From contig NC_092667.1 in assembly GCF_032118995.1 (NCBI RefSeq), forward strand, positions 8,160,857 through 8,224,856: a stretch of DNA of 64,000 nucleotides, read 5' to 3'. Positions 10,801-20,100 of this stretch are shown piece by piece. Within the stretch, counting starts at the first letter, position 1. Every line of letters begins with the position of its first letter. The notes beneath the pieces are model-generated. The model was not told where the DNA came from, did no database searches, and was given only the letters and a program-made list of their open reading frames with translations. The DNA comes from Asterias amurensis. Lineage: Eukaryota; Echinodermata; Asteroidea; Forcipulatida; Asteriidae. Position numbers and translations under genes: made by a program.

Positions 10801-11756
10801 TTGTGAGAGGTAAGTCCTTTGTAGCTTACACAATTCAATCCAAGATTTCGGCTACTCCAGGTCAATGGGTAAACTGAAGAATAAGTAGCCAACATCTTTG
10901 ACATTCCTGTTTTCAAAAAACCGTATCATTGAACAATCTTTGTACATAATCCCCATCTGATTATTAAGAAAAACCAATGAAATGTTCAACTCATCTTACA
11001 ATTACTGAAATGCGGGATGAAGGTTTTTATTAAAAGTCACAGATGTTAAAAAACAAACACAGTTTGTGGAGTTTGTAACATGGAAATTGCTACATGTACC
11101 ATCACACCATCGCGACTCACATGAAGACACCACCGAGTCTACCAGGGAAAGTTACAATGCTACAAGAACAAAAATGCATTTCCTGTTTACTTATGAATGT
11201 AAAAAAAACATGGTTTAATAAACCATAAACTTCACTCAGCAAACCAAAACTTATCGTATTTGAGCATGAATTGATTACATCACCCTCAATTTTGTAAGCT
11301 CTCAAATTGGAAGGCTAATTCCTGCGCAGCCTTATTTTAAACACTTCACAAAAGTGAGCAGTGCTCACCCAGCCATGAATTATTTTCGGAATTTTTGGTG
11401 TCATATGAAAGTTGAGACCATAAGCTATCCATAAACAAAAATCTTTTTCCCCAGAATCTTTTATTTTTTATTCGGCAGCCATTTCAAAAGTGAATAGGTT
11501 TTTTGAGACACCCTGTATATTTACTGATAGTTGTCCACTGCCTTTAAATAATAATGGAAATTACACCACAAGACAATGAATACAAAACGAAGGATGGTAC
11601 ATAGATCTGATAATGCGTTTGCATAGGCATATCTTTATGATTGTTTTATTCACAAACGATGAATTTGTACTTACCTGATCTTACAGATACAACTCCATGT
11701 AGGACAATGCACACAAATATGAGCAGCATGCCTGTATGAGACCTCGCTTTGGCCAT
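1569..11756 (-). CDS. Gene A: SRCR-WSC-CCP receptor, 3' part beyond the window
   Basis: Partial gene assembled from six exons: 11756-11675, 9455-9213, 8148-8065, 7034-6759, 6212-6009 and 1889-1569 (403 codons plus one base). All five joins are phase 1 and keep one open frame. The product starts with a signal peptide, then an SRCR domain (residues about 30-137), a WSC domain (138-229), a CCP/sushi domain (229-297) and a Thr-rich stalk (297-404). The last exon ends in a GTAAG donor, so more exons, presumably a membrane helix and tail as in gene B, lie left of position 1. The start ATG has A at -3 and G at +4 and opens the hydrophobic leader. Two donors, after the first SRCR exon and after the CCP exon, are non-consensus (GTTTTG, GTTGGT). 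SRCR, WSC and CCP are extracellular protein- or glycan-binding modules; an immune or adhesion role is inferred. It lies about 1.8 kb downstream of its paralogue, gene B. Confidence 0.85.
2975..3265 (-). mobile_element. LINE 3' end, second fragment
   Basis: The minus strand reads KAFAATGPKCWNRLPQSVRL, then SFKSQLKTHLYPKLL and a stop, the LINE polymerase C-terminus again. It is followed by a short 3' region ending in AAGCGCTTTATAAGTAAGG and (TTA)n. The ORF is cut short upstream. Confidence 0.72.
3655..4369. mobile_element. Inverted-repeat element, TAGACTGTGCAAGTCTCGC ends
   Basis: Left end TAGACTGTGCAAGTCTCGCG; right end is its inverse. About 715 bp with no long ORF, so non-autonomous. A single end of the same family sits near 12885. 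Confidence 0.65.
4373..4608. mobile_element. Inverted-repeat MITE, GACCCTTCCCATG ends
   Basis: GACCCTTCCCATGAAATATG at the left and its inverse at the right, 236 bp. The interior has the direct repeat GGGTGCGTGACGCAGACGCG. It abuts the element at 3655-4369. Confidence 0.65.
4648..5294. mobile_element. Inverted-repeat element with a second element inside
   Basis: Outer ends CATAGAGTTATA and AACTAGAGGGCGCAC, inverted at 5260-5294. Inside the left end lies another inverted pair, ATAGACCTTTCTTTTG (from 4686) and AAGAAAAGGTCTATA (to 4985). No coding capacity. Confidence 0.6.
5473..5595. mobile_element. Palindromic MITE, GGGAATAACAGTG ends
   Basis: 123 bp near-palindrome: GGGAATAACAGTG then GGTCTTCACTGCGTGGT, mirrored on the right, flanked by T/TA. 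Confidence 0.65.
6009..6212 (-). CDS. Gene A exon 5: CCP/sushi domain
   Basis: Encodes VHLGFCPDPG, VQFACGEGFELVG, SIQC and AIWTESPPNC: the four cysteines and the Trp of a complement control protein domain. 204 bp, phase 1 at both ends. The donor (GTTGGT) is non-consensus but is the only one that keeps phase and stops right after the last cysteine. Confidence 0.85.
6759..7034 (-). CDS. Gene A exon 4: WSC domain
   Basis: Encodes a complete WSC module with eight cysteines: GCYSN at the start, TLCLNYC, KQCFCGDE, SDCKVPC and DEVCG, ending SVYD. WSC domains occur in fungal wall sensors, Kremen and polycystin-1 and are thought to bind carbohydrate. 276 bp, phase 1 at both ends, GTAAGT donor. Confidence 0.88.
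7323..7383. repeat. Short hairpin in gene A intron 3
   Basis: GGTTGTGACAG at the left and CTGTCACAACC at the right form an 11 bp stem about 60 bp across. The rest of intron 3 (7035-8064) shows nothing recognisable. Confidence 0.4.
8065..8148 (-). CDS. Gene A exon 3: SRCR domain, C-terminal part
   Basis: Completes the SRCR domain: LAECDYEVSPTGCGVRNGAG then LICT, with the last three cysteines. 84 bp, symmetric phase 1, GTGAGT donor. It is too short to appear as a long ORF and was found by looking for the missing SRCR half. Confidence 0.85.
8896..8942. repeat. CGTAA short tandem repeat
   Basis: GACGTAACGTAACATTACG and further CGTAA/CGCAACGTAG units, about nine in all, in gene A intron 2. The rest of that intron shows no other feature. 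Confidence 0.7.
9213..9455 (-). CDS. Gene A exon 2: SRCR domain, N-terminal part
   Basis: Reads IRLIGGP, then GRVEVQIDGEAWLPVC and VIACRQLGYTG, the signature start of an SRCR domain. It holds three of the six cysteines of a group A SRCR. 243 bp, phase 1 at both ends; the acceptor is TTAG and the donor a weak GTTTTG. Confidence 0.88.
9997..10297 (+). mobile_element. MITE-2 copy (TTAA-flanked)
   Basis: Complete copy: TTAA, then AGACAGTGGACACC to GTGTCCACTGCCT, then TTAA. The interior has the family landmarks ACCAGTCTTCTCAC, GTGTATCTCAA, TCGGTCGTCGAAGTTGCG and GAGGTCTCGAAATC. Lies in gene A intron 1. Confidence 0.75.
10320..11543 (+). mobile_element. MITE-2 copy split by a TA-flanked element
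   Basis: The left part (10320-10637) runs to TTTTATGCTATA and the right part (11516-11543) resumes with TATTTACTGATAGTTGTCCACTGCCT before TTAA. The interruption is the element at 10638-11515. The left end is degraded and lacks TTAA. Confidence 0.72.
10638..11515. mobile_element. TA-flanked foldback element inside MITE-2
   Basis: 878 bp between two TA dinucleotides. Ends CCGTGTGTCTCAAAAA and TTTTTTGAGACACCCTG. The arms are inverted copies for more than 150 bp (for example AAGGCTGCGCAGGAATTAGC and its inverse). TA target and CAGGGTGTCTC ends suggest a Tc1/mariner-like non-autonomous element. No transposase frame. Confidence 0.68.
11675..11756 (-). CDS. Gene A exon 1: signal peptide
   Basis: Encodes a short basic N-terminus (MAKARSHTG) followed by a hydrophobic core (MLLIFVCIVL), typical of a secretory signal peptide. 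It ends phase 1 at a GTAAGT donor. Cleavage near residues 25-27 is an estimate. Confidence 0.85.
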
Positions 11757-11934
11757 TTCTAGATTATTTGAAAACACAACGTCGTCAAAATAAAGCTAAT
11801 CAACCAAACGGTGTACATTTACACACGCACACAGTATAATAACCAAGCTTCATATAGGATCAAACCAAACCAGCAGGAACAAGACATCCGGTAGAAGTGC
11901 GTATCAGGATGTTCCTGAATAGACCTGCTGCTTC

Positions 11935-11943
11935 TATTTATAT
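11935..11943 (-). promoter_or_regulatory. Candidate TATA box of gene A
   Basis: On the minus strand GATATAAATAGAAG lies about 180 bp upstream of the gene A start codon. It matches TATAAATA well and would place transcription start near 11905. Inferred from sequence only. Confidence 0.5.
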
Positions 11944-12203
11944 CCACAGGATCAGCAAGTTGCAAAATAACTGACTATTATTTAGGAAGGTCTCGTTCTC
12001 AGTTCGCTGTAGGTTGGAGTTCAGCCTCCTAAATTACCTTTTGAGTCAACTTACGAGATAAATTACGAATTGAACATTGGCCTATAGATAGGCCACTTGT
12101 ACGCTAATGCCGGCCACTCAAACGCACATGTTACTAGTGGACTAGTAGCAACTTGCGTTTGAATGGCTGGCGTTGGTGATTATTTAACGTCAGATTTCCT
12201 TAA

Positions 12204-12585
12204 AGGAACACGTTGCCTTGGATCGGACGAGTTGGTCAAACCAAAAGCATTTGTAACCGTTTTTTATAAAATGCATATGGTTGGAAAGATGTTTTAAAAG
12301 TAGAATACAATGATCCACACAAGTTTGCCTCGAAATTGCGTGGTTTTCCTTCTACTGTGCGAACTAACATGGTCGGCCATTTATGGGAGTCAAAATTTTG
12401 ACCCCCATAAATGGCCGACATGTTAGTCGACGAGGTAAAAGGAAAACCACGCAATTTCGAGGCATGTTTGTGTGGATCATTGTATTCTACTTTCACAACA
12501 TCTTTCTACCCATATGCATTTTATAAAAAACGGTTACAAACGCTTTTCAAAGACCAACTCGACCGATCCAAGGCAACGTGTTCCT
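12204..12585. mobile_element. MITE-1 copy a: near-complete palindrome, TTAA-flanked
   Basis: 382 bp between TTAA repeats (12200-12203 and 12586-12589). It begins AGGAACACGTTGCCTTGGAT and ends with the inverse. The two halves are complementary almost to the centre (CATTTATGGGAGTCAAAATT / AATTTTGACCCCCATAAATG), so a transcript would fold into a long hairpin. Confidence 0.8.
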
Positions 12586-13344
12586 TTAATGACAACATGA
12601 AAGTTTTCGGACAAAACCAAATTTTGACGTGTCCCACGAACGGCTATAAATGCACATAATTTTTCCAAAATCCCCCAAAGTATCACATTTAAAGAAAAAG
12701 CCCCACTATAAAAATACTTCACTAAACTTAACAAAAAGCATATCTCTCCCCTCGTTCCCCCTCTCTCTCTCTCTCCCTCTTGAGTCCTTTATGGCATAAT
12801 CCCTATTGCTAAACCATTGTTACGAACAAGTCAATCGAGTACATGTATACCTTTTATGAAACTTGTATTACATGTACTCCTAATAGACTGTGCAAGTCTC
12901 GCACGTAGCGAAAACGAGAACTTAATTCGAAAAAAAGTATATTTTTGTACAAACCAAATTGTATTGAAATTGTTATTTGTTAAAATATTCTTAAAGATTA
13001 TTATTTTTAACGTACTTTTTGTATAATTATTATTTTAATTCGTGTACATAATAATTGTTTTGTTTAAATTAACGTAAAAATTATACATTTACCGGGACGA
13101 GGATCGCTGTTTGACATCGACCGGGATGGTTTTTCTAATACACCCCGTTTGTGAATCACGTCCAATTGGTGCGATCATCACATAGTTTCAGCGATAATGG
13201 GAACGTCAATTGGGTAATATTCTTAACTGTTTAGAGTAAACCGGAAACTGGAGGTCAAGTTTTTTTCTTTAGTTTTCTTCGTTAATTTGTTGAATTGATT
13301 TTACTTTTCTGTTTTTAATTACTTATTTTTACATTCCCAAGAAG

Positions 13345-13546
13345 TTTAGAACTTGAGGTCTCGAAATCAAGCATCAGAAAGCACACAACTTTGTGTGACA
13401 AGGGTGTGTTTTTCTTTCATTAATATCTCGCAACTTCTACAACCGATTGAGCTAAAATTTTCACAGGTTTGTTATTTTATGCATAAGTTGAGATACACCA
13501 AGTGAGAAGACTGGCCTTTGACAAATGCCAATAGTGTCCACTGTCT
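13345..13546 (-). mobile_element. MITE-2, inverted partial copy
   Basis: Inverse of the MITE-2 left part, ending GTGTCCACTGTCT then TTAA at 13547-13550. The other half is missing. It lies just beyond the gene B stop and probably within its 3' UTR. Confidence 0.65.
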
Positions 13547-13596
13547 TTAACTCAAGTCTACATCAAACCTTTTAACAATTAACAAATTCAAAGTCA

Positions 13597-14155
13597 TTAA
13601 TGTGCATCAGGAGGTAAACTGTAATATACATTCTCCATTTCTGAATTATCTTTAGCTGGTTCCGTGGTGTCTTGTTTACAAGCTTCTTTCATGTATTGGT
13701 TACCAGCGTTATTTGTGTTGCAATCCCCTATGAACTGTGGTGGTGCTACATATGAGTACTCATTGTCTTCACTTGAGCGTCCAGCTCGAGTGAGTTGTTG
13801 CTTATTGTTCTTGACAGTAGAAGGTTTGTGAGTATATTCATCAAGTGTAGAGTACTCAGCCTCTTCATCTGCAGCATTGTCTGTATTATCTCTCGGTGAG
13901 GGTTCGTCATAGAGTTCCAGATACTCCGGTACATCACTTGGTGATGGGTCGTTTGTCTGTAGGGCTGTGTAGGGTTTCTCATGAGCATCAAGAGTTGTGA
14001 AAGGGTCAAGGTCTTGGTATTCAGTGGCACCCTGTCTAGAAGGAGTGGCACTCTGTCTAGAAGGTGTGGCTTGGTATCGGGGATTAATCGGTTCAGAGTA
14101 CGTTGTGTGTTGTATCTCAGGCGACCTGGAGCTGGCACTATTTCCTGCTCTTCTC
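13597..14155 (-). CDS. Gene B exon 8: cytoplasmic tail with tyrosine motifs, stop codon
   Basis: Last coding exon, 185 residues and a TAA. Hydrophilic, acidic and Ser/Thr/Pro-rich. Tyrosine contexts in order: YSEP, YQAT, YQDL, YTAL, YLEL, YDEP, YSTL, YTHK, YSYV (overlapping YVAP), YMKE, and a final YYSL overlapping YSLP. YQDL and YTAL are 12 residues apart, which meets the ITAM spacing. YSEP, YDEP, YVAP and YSLP fit YxxP, the Crk/Nck type of SH2 site. A short SRQ repeat (TPSRQSATPSRQ) precedes them. No catalytic domain is seen. Confidence 0.85.
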
Positions 14156-17100
14156 CTGGTTGTAAATAATAACATGGCATTAGTTTGTTTGTAGGGTGTC
14201 GTTGCCAAATAGATAAGAACAGCATCGAACTCAAGCTCTGGTGTTTCTGTTCATCAGAGTGTGGGTTCGAATCCCGGTCATGACACTTGTGTCCCTGAGC
14301 AAGACACTTAACTATAATTGAGCCTCTCCACCCAGGGGTAAATGGGTACCTGTGAGGGCAGAGATGGTTATTGTGATTGATTTAACCGAGTATCGCATTA
14401 TGTTGCACAAGCTGTATACTCCCCAGGGAGCTGAGATGGTTTAAGATTTAAGAGTCAGTTCAGGTAAATAATTGACATAGTTGCTCACGGTCAAAAATGA
14501 TTTTTTTTATACTTTGTGGGTGGAAGGACCTTGGGGTGCAAGTAAACAAAATTGCATTTTCAATTCTATATAAAGCCCGTTGCCATGGTTACGGCTCATT
14601 TTGTTTTTTGGCCATTTTAGGCCGATTTTGGGGCCCTCAAAATTTCATTTTTTCAGTGGTCTCAGAATATTTTCCTTTAAGTTTTGATCAGGGCCAAAAT
14701 TTGTCTTTTTATTTCTGGTAAGAAAAACTCGGGCAATTGTATCATGATGTAACAGACCCTTTTCCCCGAAAGCACAGAGAAATGCATTTTGAAATATTTG
14801 CTTCATTTTGAATTTATAACATTAAGAAGTTAGTAATAATTCCATCAATCTGGCAGCTTTTCATAAGCACTCTGTAGGCTTAGTGCATTACCAAACATTG
14901 ATCAGGACTTGTTGATGACCTAAATCTTAGAATTTGCCCCGCTCCGGCCCCACCCCGCCCCACCCCGGCCCCGGCCCAATCATATTTCTTGACATTGCAT
15001 AAAATAAAAAAAAGTCTTGTGAACAGCGCCTCTTTTTTGAAAGTCACATTTTTTAATTCCCCTTGCACATCAAGAAAGTTGTACTGTCTTAATTTTTTAT
15101 TGGTTCTCAGAATATTTCCCTTTTGGTTGTGATTGGGCTATCATTATGGTTTGCATGTCTGCTGGGGAGAAACACTTTGGTTTATTGTATCCTGTTGTGA
15201 CACTTCTGCCTCAAACATGGTAATTTTTCCAAAAACAACAAAAATGCATTTTGAAGTTATCCCTTAGTTTGAATTGATAAAAAAACAAAAACGAGCATGC
15301 TTGTTAAACAAATATGGCACTGTTTCCATGCTCTTTAAGTAACAAATAAAAAGTTTATAACCATGCTTTGCCATTGAGAGTTCTTGTTTTGTCATGACTA
15401 CTTTACCTAGTTGTACAGGTATGATTCACATTGCAAGAAGAGAAGTAGTGCAATGAGCATTCTTTACTATTCTTGTCTATACATGGCCTTATAACAGTCT
15501 TCTTGGTCCCCTGCCCGCTACCAAACTAAACATTTTCATCCCTATCAGAACAAAGAGGCTCTAAAAGTGAGCAAGTACTGTATCCAAAGTATCTAAATGG
15601 CCAGATCACCTGCTTTGGCCTTCTGTAAGCAGTTCCCCCATCCATGGTGGGGCTCCTTTCAATAAATTGTACTGTTGCAAACAATAAAAGAGTTAGTTTA
15701 TTTAACGTGATAAACAATCCAGCAGGTAATGTTTGACAATGTTTTTTGTTGATCGTTCTCAGAGACATATATAATAATTATGAATTAGTAAGATAGTGAA
15801 TGGAAAAAATAATCAAACTGAATAAACTTTTGTCACTGCAAATGCATCTTACTTATTTATGTTGAGCAGGTGCAAGTATTTACAACTTCTTTCAATGTTG
15901 TTTCATTAAAGGAACACGTTGCCTTGGATCGGTCGAGTTGGTCTTTGAAAAGCGTTTGTAAACGTTTATTACAAAATGCATATGATTAGAAAGATATTTT
16001 AAAAGTAGAATATAATGATCCACACAAAATTAGTATCACTCAAAAACATCTTTCTAACCATGCATTTTATAACAAACGGTTACAAATGCATTTCAAAGAC
16101 CAACTTGACCGATCCCAGGCAACGTGTTCCTTTTAAATGATCTCTTACGCTCATCTTGCAAATCGTTAGTATCATTTTTTTTAACAAGTACTTGGCAAAC
16201 TTTTCCAACACTTTTAAGCGGGCTTTTTAATTTCCCACATTTGTGTTGGACATGATTGGATGCTCCAAACCATCTGCCTCAAGCACAGAAACTACATTGT
16301 TTATGATCTCTATCTCTATGAAAAGTTTTACGTTTGGTATAGCAGGCAGGGACCAAGGAGAGTAGGCCCTGTATTAAAGACAACTTGTAAAGAATGCTCA
16401 TCGCACTCTACTTGCAATGGGAATCATACCTGTACAATAGGTAAAGTAGCCAACTCAAGAACTCTCAGTGGCAAAGCATTGGTTATGGTGTTGGATACCA
16501 TTATGTTTAAATAAAAACTTTGTATTCATTACTCAAAGGGCATGGAAACAGTGCCAAATTTTTTAACAAGCATGCATTGTTTTTGGAAAAATTACTATAC
16601 TTAAGGCATGATCAGTCACAACAGGATACAATAAACACAGTATTTCTACCCAGAAGACATGAAAACACCAATAACAACCGAAAGGGAACACTTTCAAAAA
16701 AAGAGGCGCTATTCACAAAACATTGTTTTATGCAATGTCAATAAATATGATTGGGGCTGGGCCGGACAAATTCTAAAATTAAGGTCATCAACAGTTCCTG
16801 ATCAATGTTGGGTAATCCACTAAGCCTATAGAGTGCTTAGGAAAAGCTGCCAGATTGATAGAATTATTACTTTTTAATGTTAGAAATTCAATATGAAGAA
16901 AAAACAATTCAAAATGCATTTTTCTGTTTGGGGAAAAAAGTCTATTTTTGAGACAGTACTGTTAACATCAGATTACACTTGCCCAAGTTTTTCTTACGAG
17001 AAATAAAAAGACAAATTTTGGCCCTTATCAAAACCGAAAGGAAAATATTCTGAGACCACTGAAAAAATGAAATTTTGAGGGCAAAAAATATGGTAAAAAT

Positions 17101-20100
17101 TTTGATTTTGCAAGTTCTAAAAACATACTCAATGCACGTTCTAAAAATAGCACAAGGGGGAAATATATAGCAATATTTGTTTGTCTCAAGTAAAGCCAAG
17201 GATGATACTTTGTAGTGATGTAAAAGGTTTTATGAAATATTTTTGTTTTTTGGTGGGGTGGAGTTGTAACTATTAATTAAAAAAAACAGTTTTTCAGAGC
17301 CCAAAATCGGCCTAAAGTGGCCTAAACACAAATGAACTGTTACCATGGCAACGTGTTATATTATGATTTGAAATGTAAATGTTGTTTATTTGGACCCCAA
17401 GATGATACTTTAAAGTGATATAAAAGTTTTTTTGAAATAATGTTGCATTTTGGTGGGGTGGAGTTGTAAATATGAGCTAAAAACCAGTTTTTCAGACCCC
17501 AAAATCGGCCTAAAATGGCCAAAAAACAAAATGAGCCGTAACCATGGCAACAGGCTTTATATAGAATTAAAAATGCAATTTTGTTTACTTGCACCCCAAG
17601 GCCCTTCCACCCACAAAGTATAAAAAAAAAATCATTTTTTTGACCATGAGCAACTATGTCAATTATTTACCTGAACTGACTCTTAAGGCCAAGTGACCTG
17701 CAGTCGATTTAACAAAGAGTTAGGACTCGTCTTATTTCGAGTTAGGACGAGTAACTCGTCCTAACTTAGGATTAATCTTAAGGTCTGCATGCTATACATT
17801 GGAGGGTTTGGACTCGTTCTAAGTCCAAAGATTAGTCTTTTAAGTTAGGAAGAGTTTTGTGAAATCGACGGCTGGGGGTAACAAAGTGAAGCGCTTTGGG
17901 ACACCCTTCGGGCGTTAAAAGCGCTCTATAAAAACTAAACTATCATTATTATTATTATAGTAGGGTGGAAAAGACCAACGACCACACCCATCCCTCACGT
18001 GACATAGTCTCAGTTAAGTTAAATTGACTTGAATGGACTTTTTTTAGTCGATAATATTTCTCATTCATGACAAAACGATGCAATCTGATATCACGCTGTG
18101 ATTGCATCCACATGTACATAGACAATTATGTACACTAGGCCATAAGATACAAATTGCATTGTTTCAAGTTGTTAGTAAACTCACTGCAAGTGCTAATGAT
18201 AATAATGGGGGCCAAATATTAATAACAACCCCCCAAACAAACAAATAAACAAACACACACAAAACAAATCAATGTTTCCAAAACACACACTTACCGTTTA
18301 CGTCTCACAACTATTACCATAAGGCCGAGGAAAGAAAACACCACCAAGCATGCAACGACTATTCCAGCTATTGTCCCTGCAATAAAAGAAATAGTCGAAT
18401 TGAGAACAGTGTTTGTACACTAAAACCAAAATAGTGCAAACTAGAACAGCGAAGCTGCCATGGCGAGCTGTCAATCACCAGATAGAACCAATGGCTGACA
18501 GAAAAAGAAAAGAAAAAAGGATTTGGTCAACTGATTGTCAAAGGGGTAGGGACATTGACAAGTATTACTACACTTCAGGTTTTCATTGTTTTTGCTATTT
18601 TTAACAAGTAAGCAGCAAGACTTGTTTAAAGTTTTAACAGAATAGTTACATATTAAAGCAATCGCACAACATCGGTAAACAGTATTGTCCAAAAGCCCAC
18701 ACTTCGTGTATCACAAATTATACATAAAATAACAAACATGTGAAAGTTAAGGTTCAATCGGTCATCGGAGTCTGGAGAAAATAACGGGAAAACCCCCACT
18801 TGTTTCCAGACGTTTCGCCGTGTCACAACATGTGTTAAATATAAATCCGTATTCTCGATATCGAGATTTGATAGTTGTTTTCTCAAAAAGTAAAGCATTT
18901 CATGGAATTATATTTCAAGGGGAGTCTTTCACCATTGCCTTCTGTAAACACTGTAAAGTTATTTGTAAATCTGTGAACTTTTAATTTCTGTTCTCTGCAG
19001 AAAGTGTCCACTGGCTTTAAACAAATTTATTTCACAATTTTTCTATTTTAATTTTTAGATTGATTCTTTAAAATCCAGAGGTCAATGTTTTAGCCCGAAA
19101 AAATTATGACATTTTGATTATTCCAAAAACTTTAACATATTTTTTATTCCAAAAACTTCCAATATTATTGGAAATCATAGCTGAAAATTACCAACAAAAT
19201 GACTCGCAATTACATGTAAAATTTTTACTTGGGCTTGTACAACTCAACTCAAAGACTGAAACTTAACAAAATCTGAACACGGACGGACAGACGGACGGAC
19301 AACGCCAGACGGAAATTGGTATTAGATAGGCTCGCACTGCTTCGCAGCTCGCCAAAAACACAGATAGTTCAAACGCCCCAGTTCCACTGTTTTTCAAGTA
19401 TTTTCAATAGTACTTACCATGTACAATGTAATAATTATTGTTTTCTGCACAAACTACGGAGGCACTAAAGGGACATGTTCAACATAGAAATTACCCGGCA
19501 CAATTCTTTTACGGATGCGAAGTATTTGTAAAGTTTTACATAAATATTTTAATGCGACCGCTATTTTCATAATGTAGCAAACTGTACCTGATATTGAGGC
19601 GCTGTTATTTCCATAGTCCTCTCTGGGGTCTTGTGTGGTTAAGGACACCATCGCTGTTAATTAATACAAAATAATAAAACAATTGTTGTATTGGTCCTTG
19701 CTAATTGCTCATAGCGAAGTATAATAAACACACTTTAAAAGCTCAAGGGTCAGATTTTTGACCTGGCCTTTGGTTAATTTTTTTTTACCCTTTCCAGGTC
19801 AACACTTTTGTTGGGACATCAAAAATTACCCTTTTCCGGGCCATATTCTGACCCGGAACTCCAGGTCACGTCAACCCGGAATTGGTCAGGCCCCTCGTAA
19901 CTCGGAATCCTGGTCAGATCTGACCCTTTCTAGGTCAGATCTGACCAGGGTGTGTTTAGAGTGTATTGCACTGGCGGTCATAACTGACATAATCTGGACT
20001 TACATTGACAGTATGGCGTTGGATTATCCCACTGTGTTGTCTGTAGGGTATCTCCAAGAACACATCTCAGCAAATCTTCTCCAAAAAGCTCAAATCCCTC

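Larger units (their letters stand above)
11757..13596. other. Spacer between genes A and B
   Basis: Contains the gene A promoter region, MITE-1 copy a, a CT-rich microsatellite near 12760-12782, one end of the TAGACTGTGCAAG family (12885) and a partial inverted MITE-2 near the gene B stop. No gene recognised. Confidence 0.6.
14195..17945 (+). mobile_element. SINE-A copy 1, interrupted twice
   Basis: Head 14195-14451 has tRNA-like boxes (GGGTTCGAATCCCGG is box B), then GACACTTGTGTCCCTGAGCA and the body to CTCCCCAGGGAGCTGAGATG. The tail (17880-17945) reads GTGAAGCGCTTTGGGACACC to (ATT)n. Between them lie the 3.2 kb foldback element and an inverted-repeat unit (17700-17876). Located in gene B intron 7. 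Confidence 0.72.

Noticed and set aside
12236-12659. Overlapping frames with matching peptides (RNFEA.LCGSLYSTF) on both strands
   Set aside because: Both come from the two arms of the MITE-1 palindrome; the same peptide recurs wherever the MITE occurs.
13746-14234. 162-aa minus frame overlapping the gene B tail
   Set aside because: An alternative frame of the same exon; the 203-aa frame fits the splice phase and has the tyrosine motifs.
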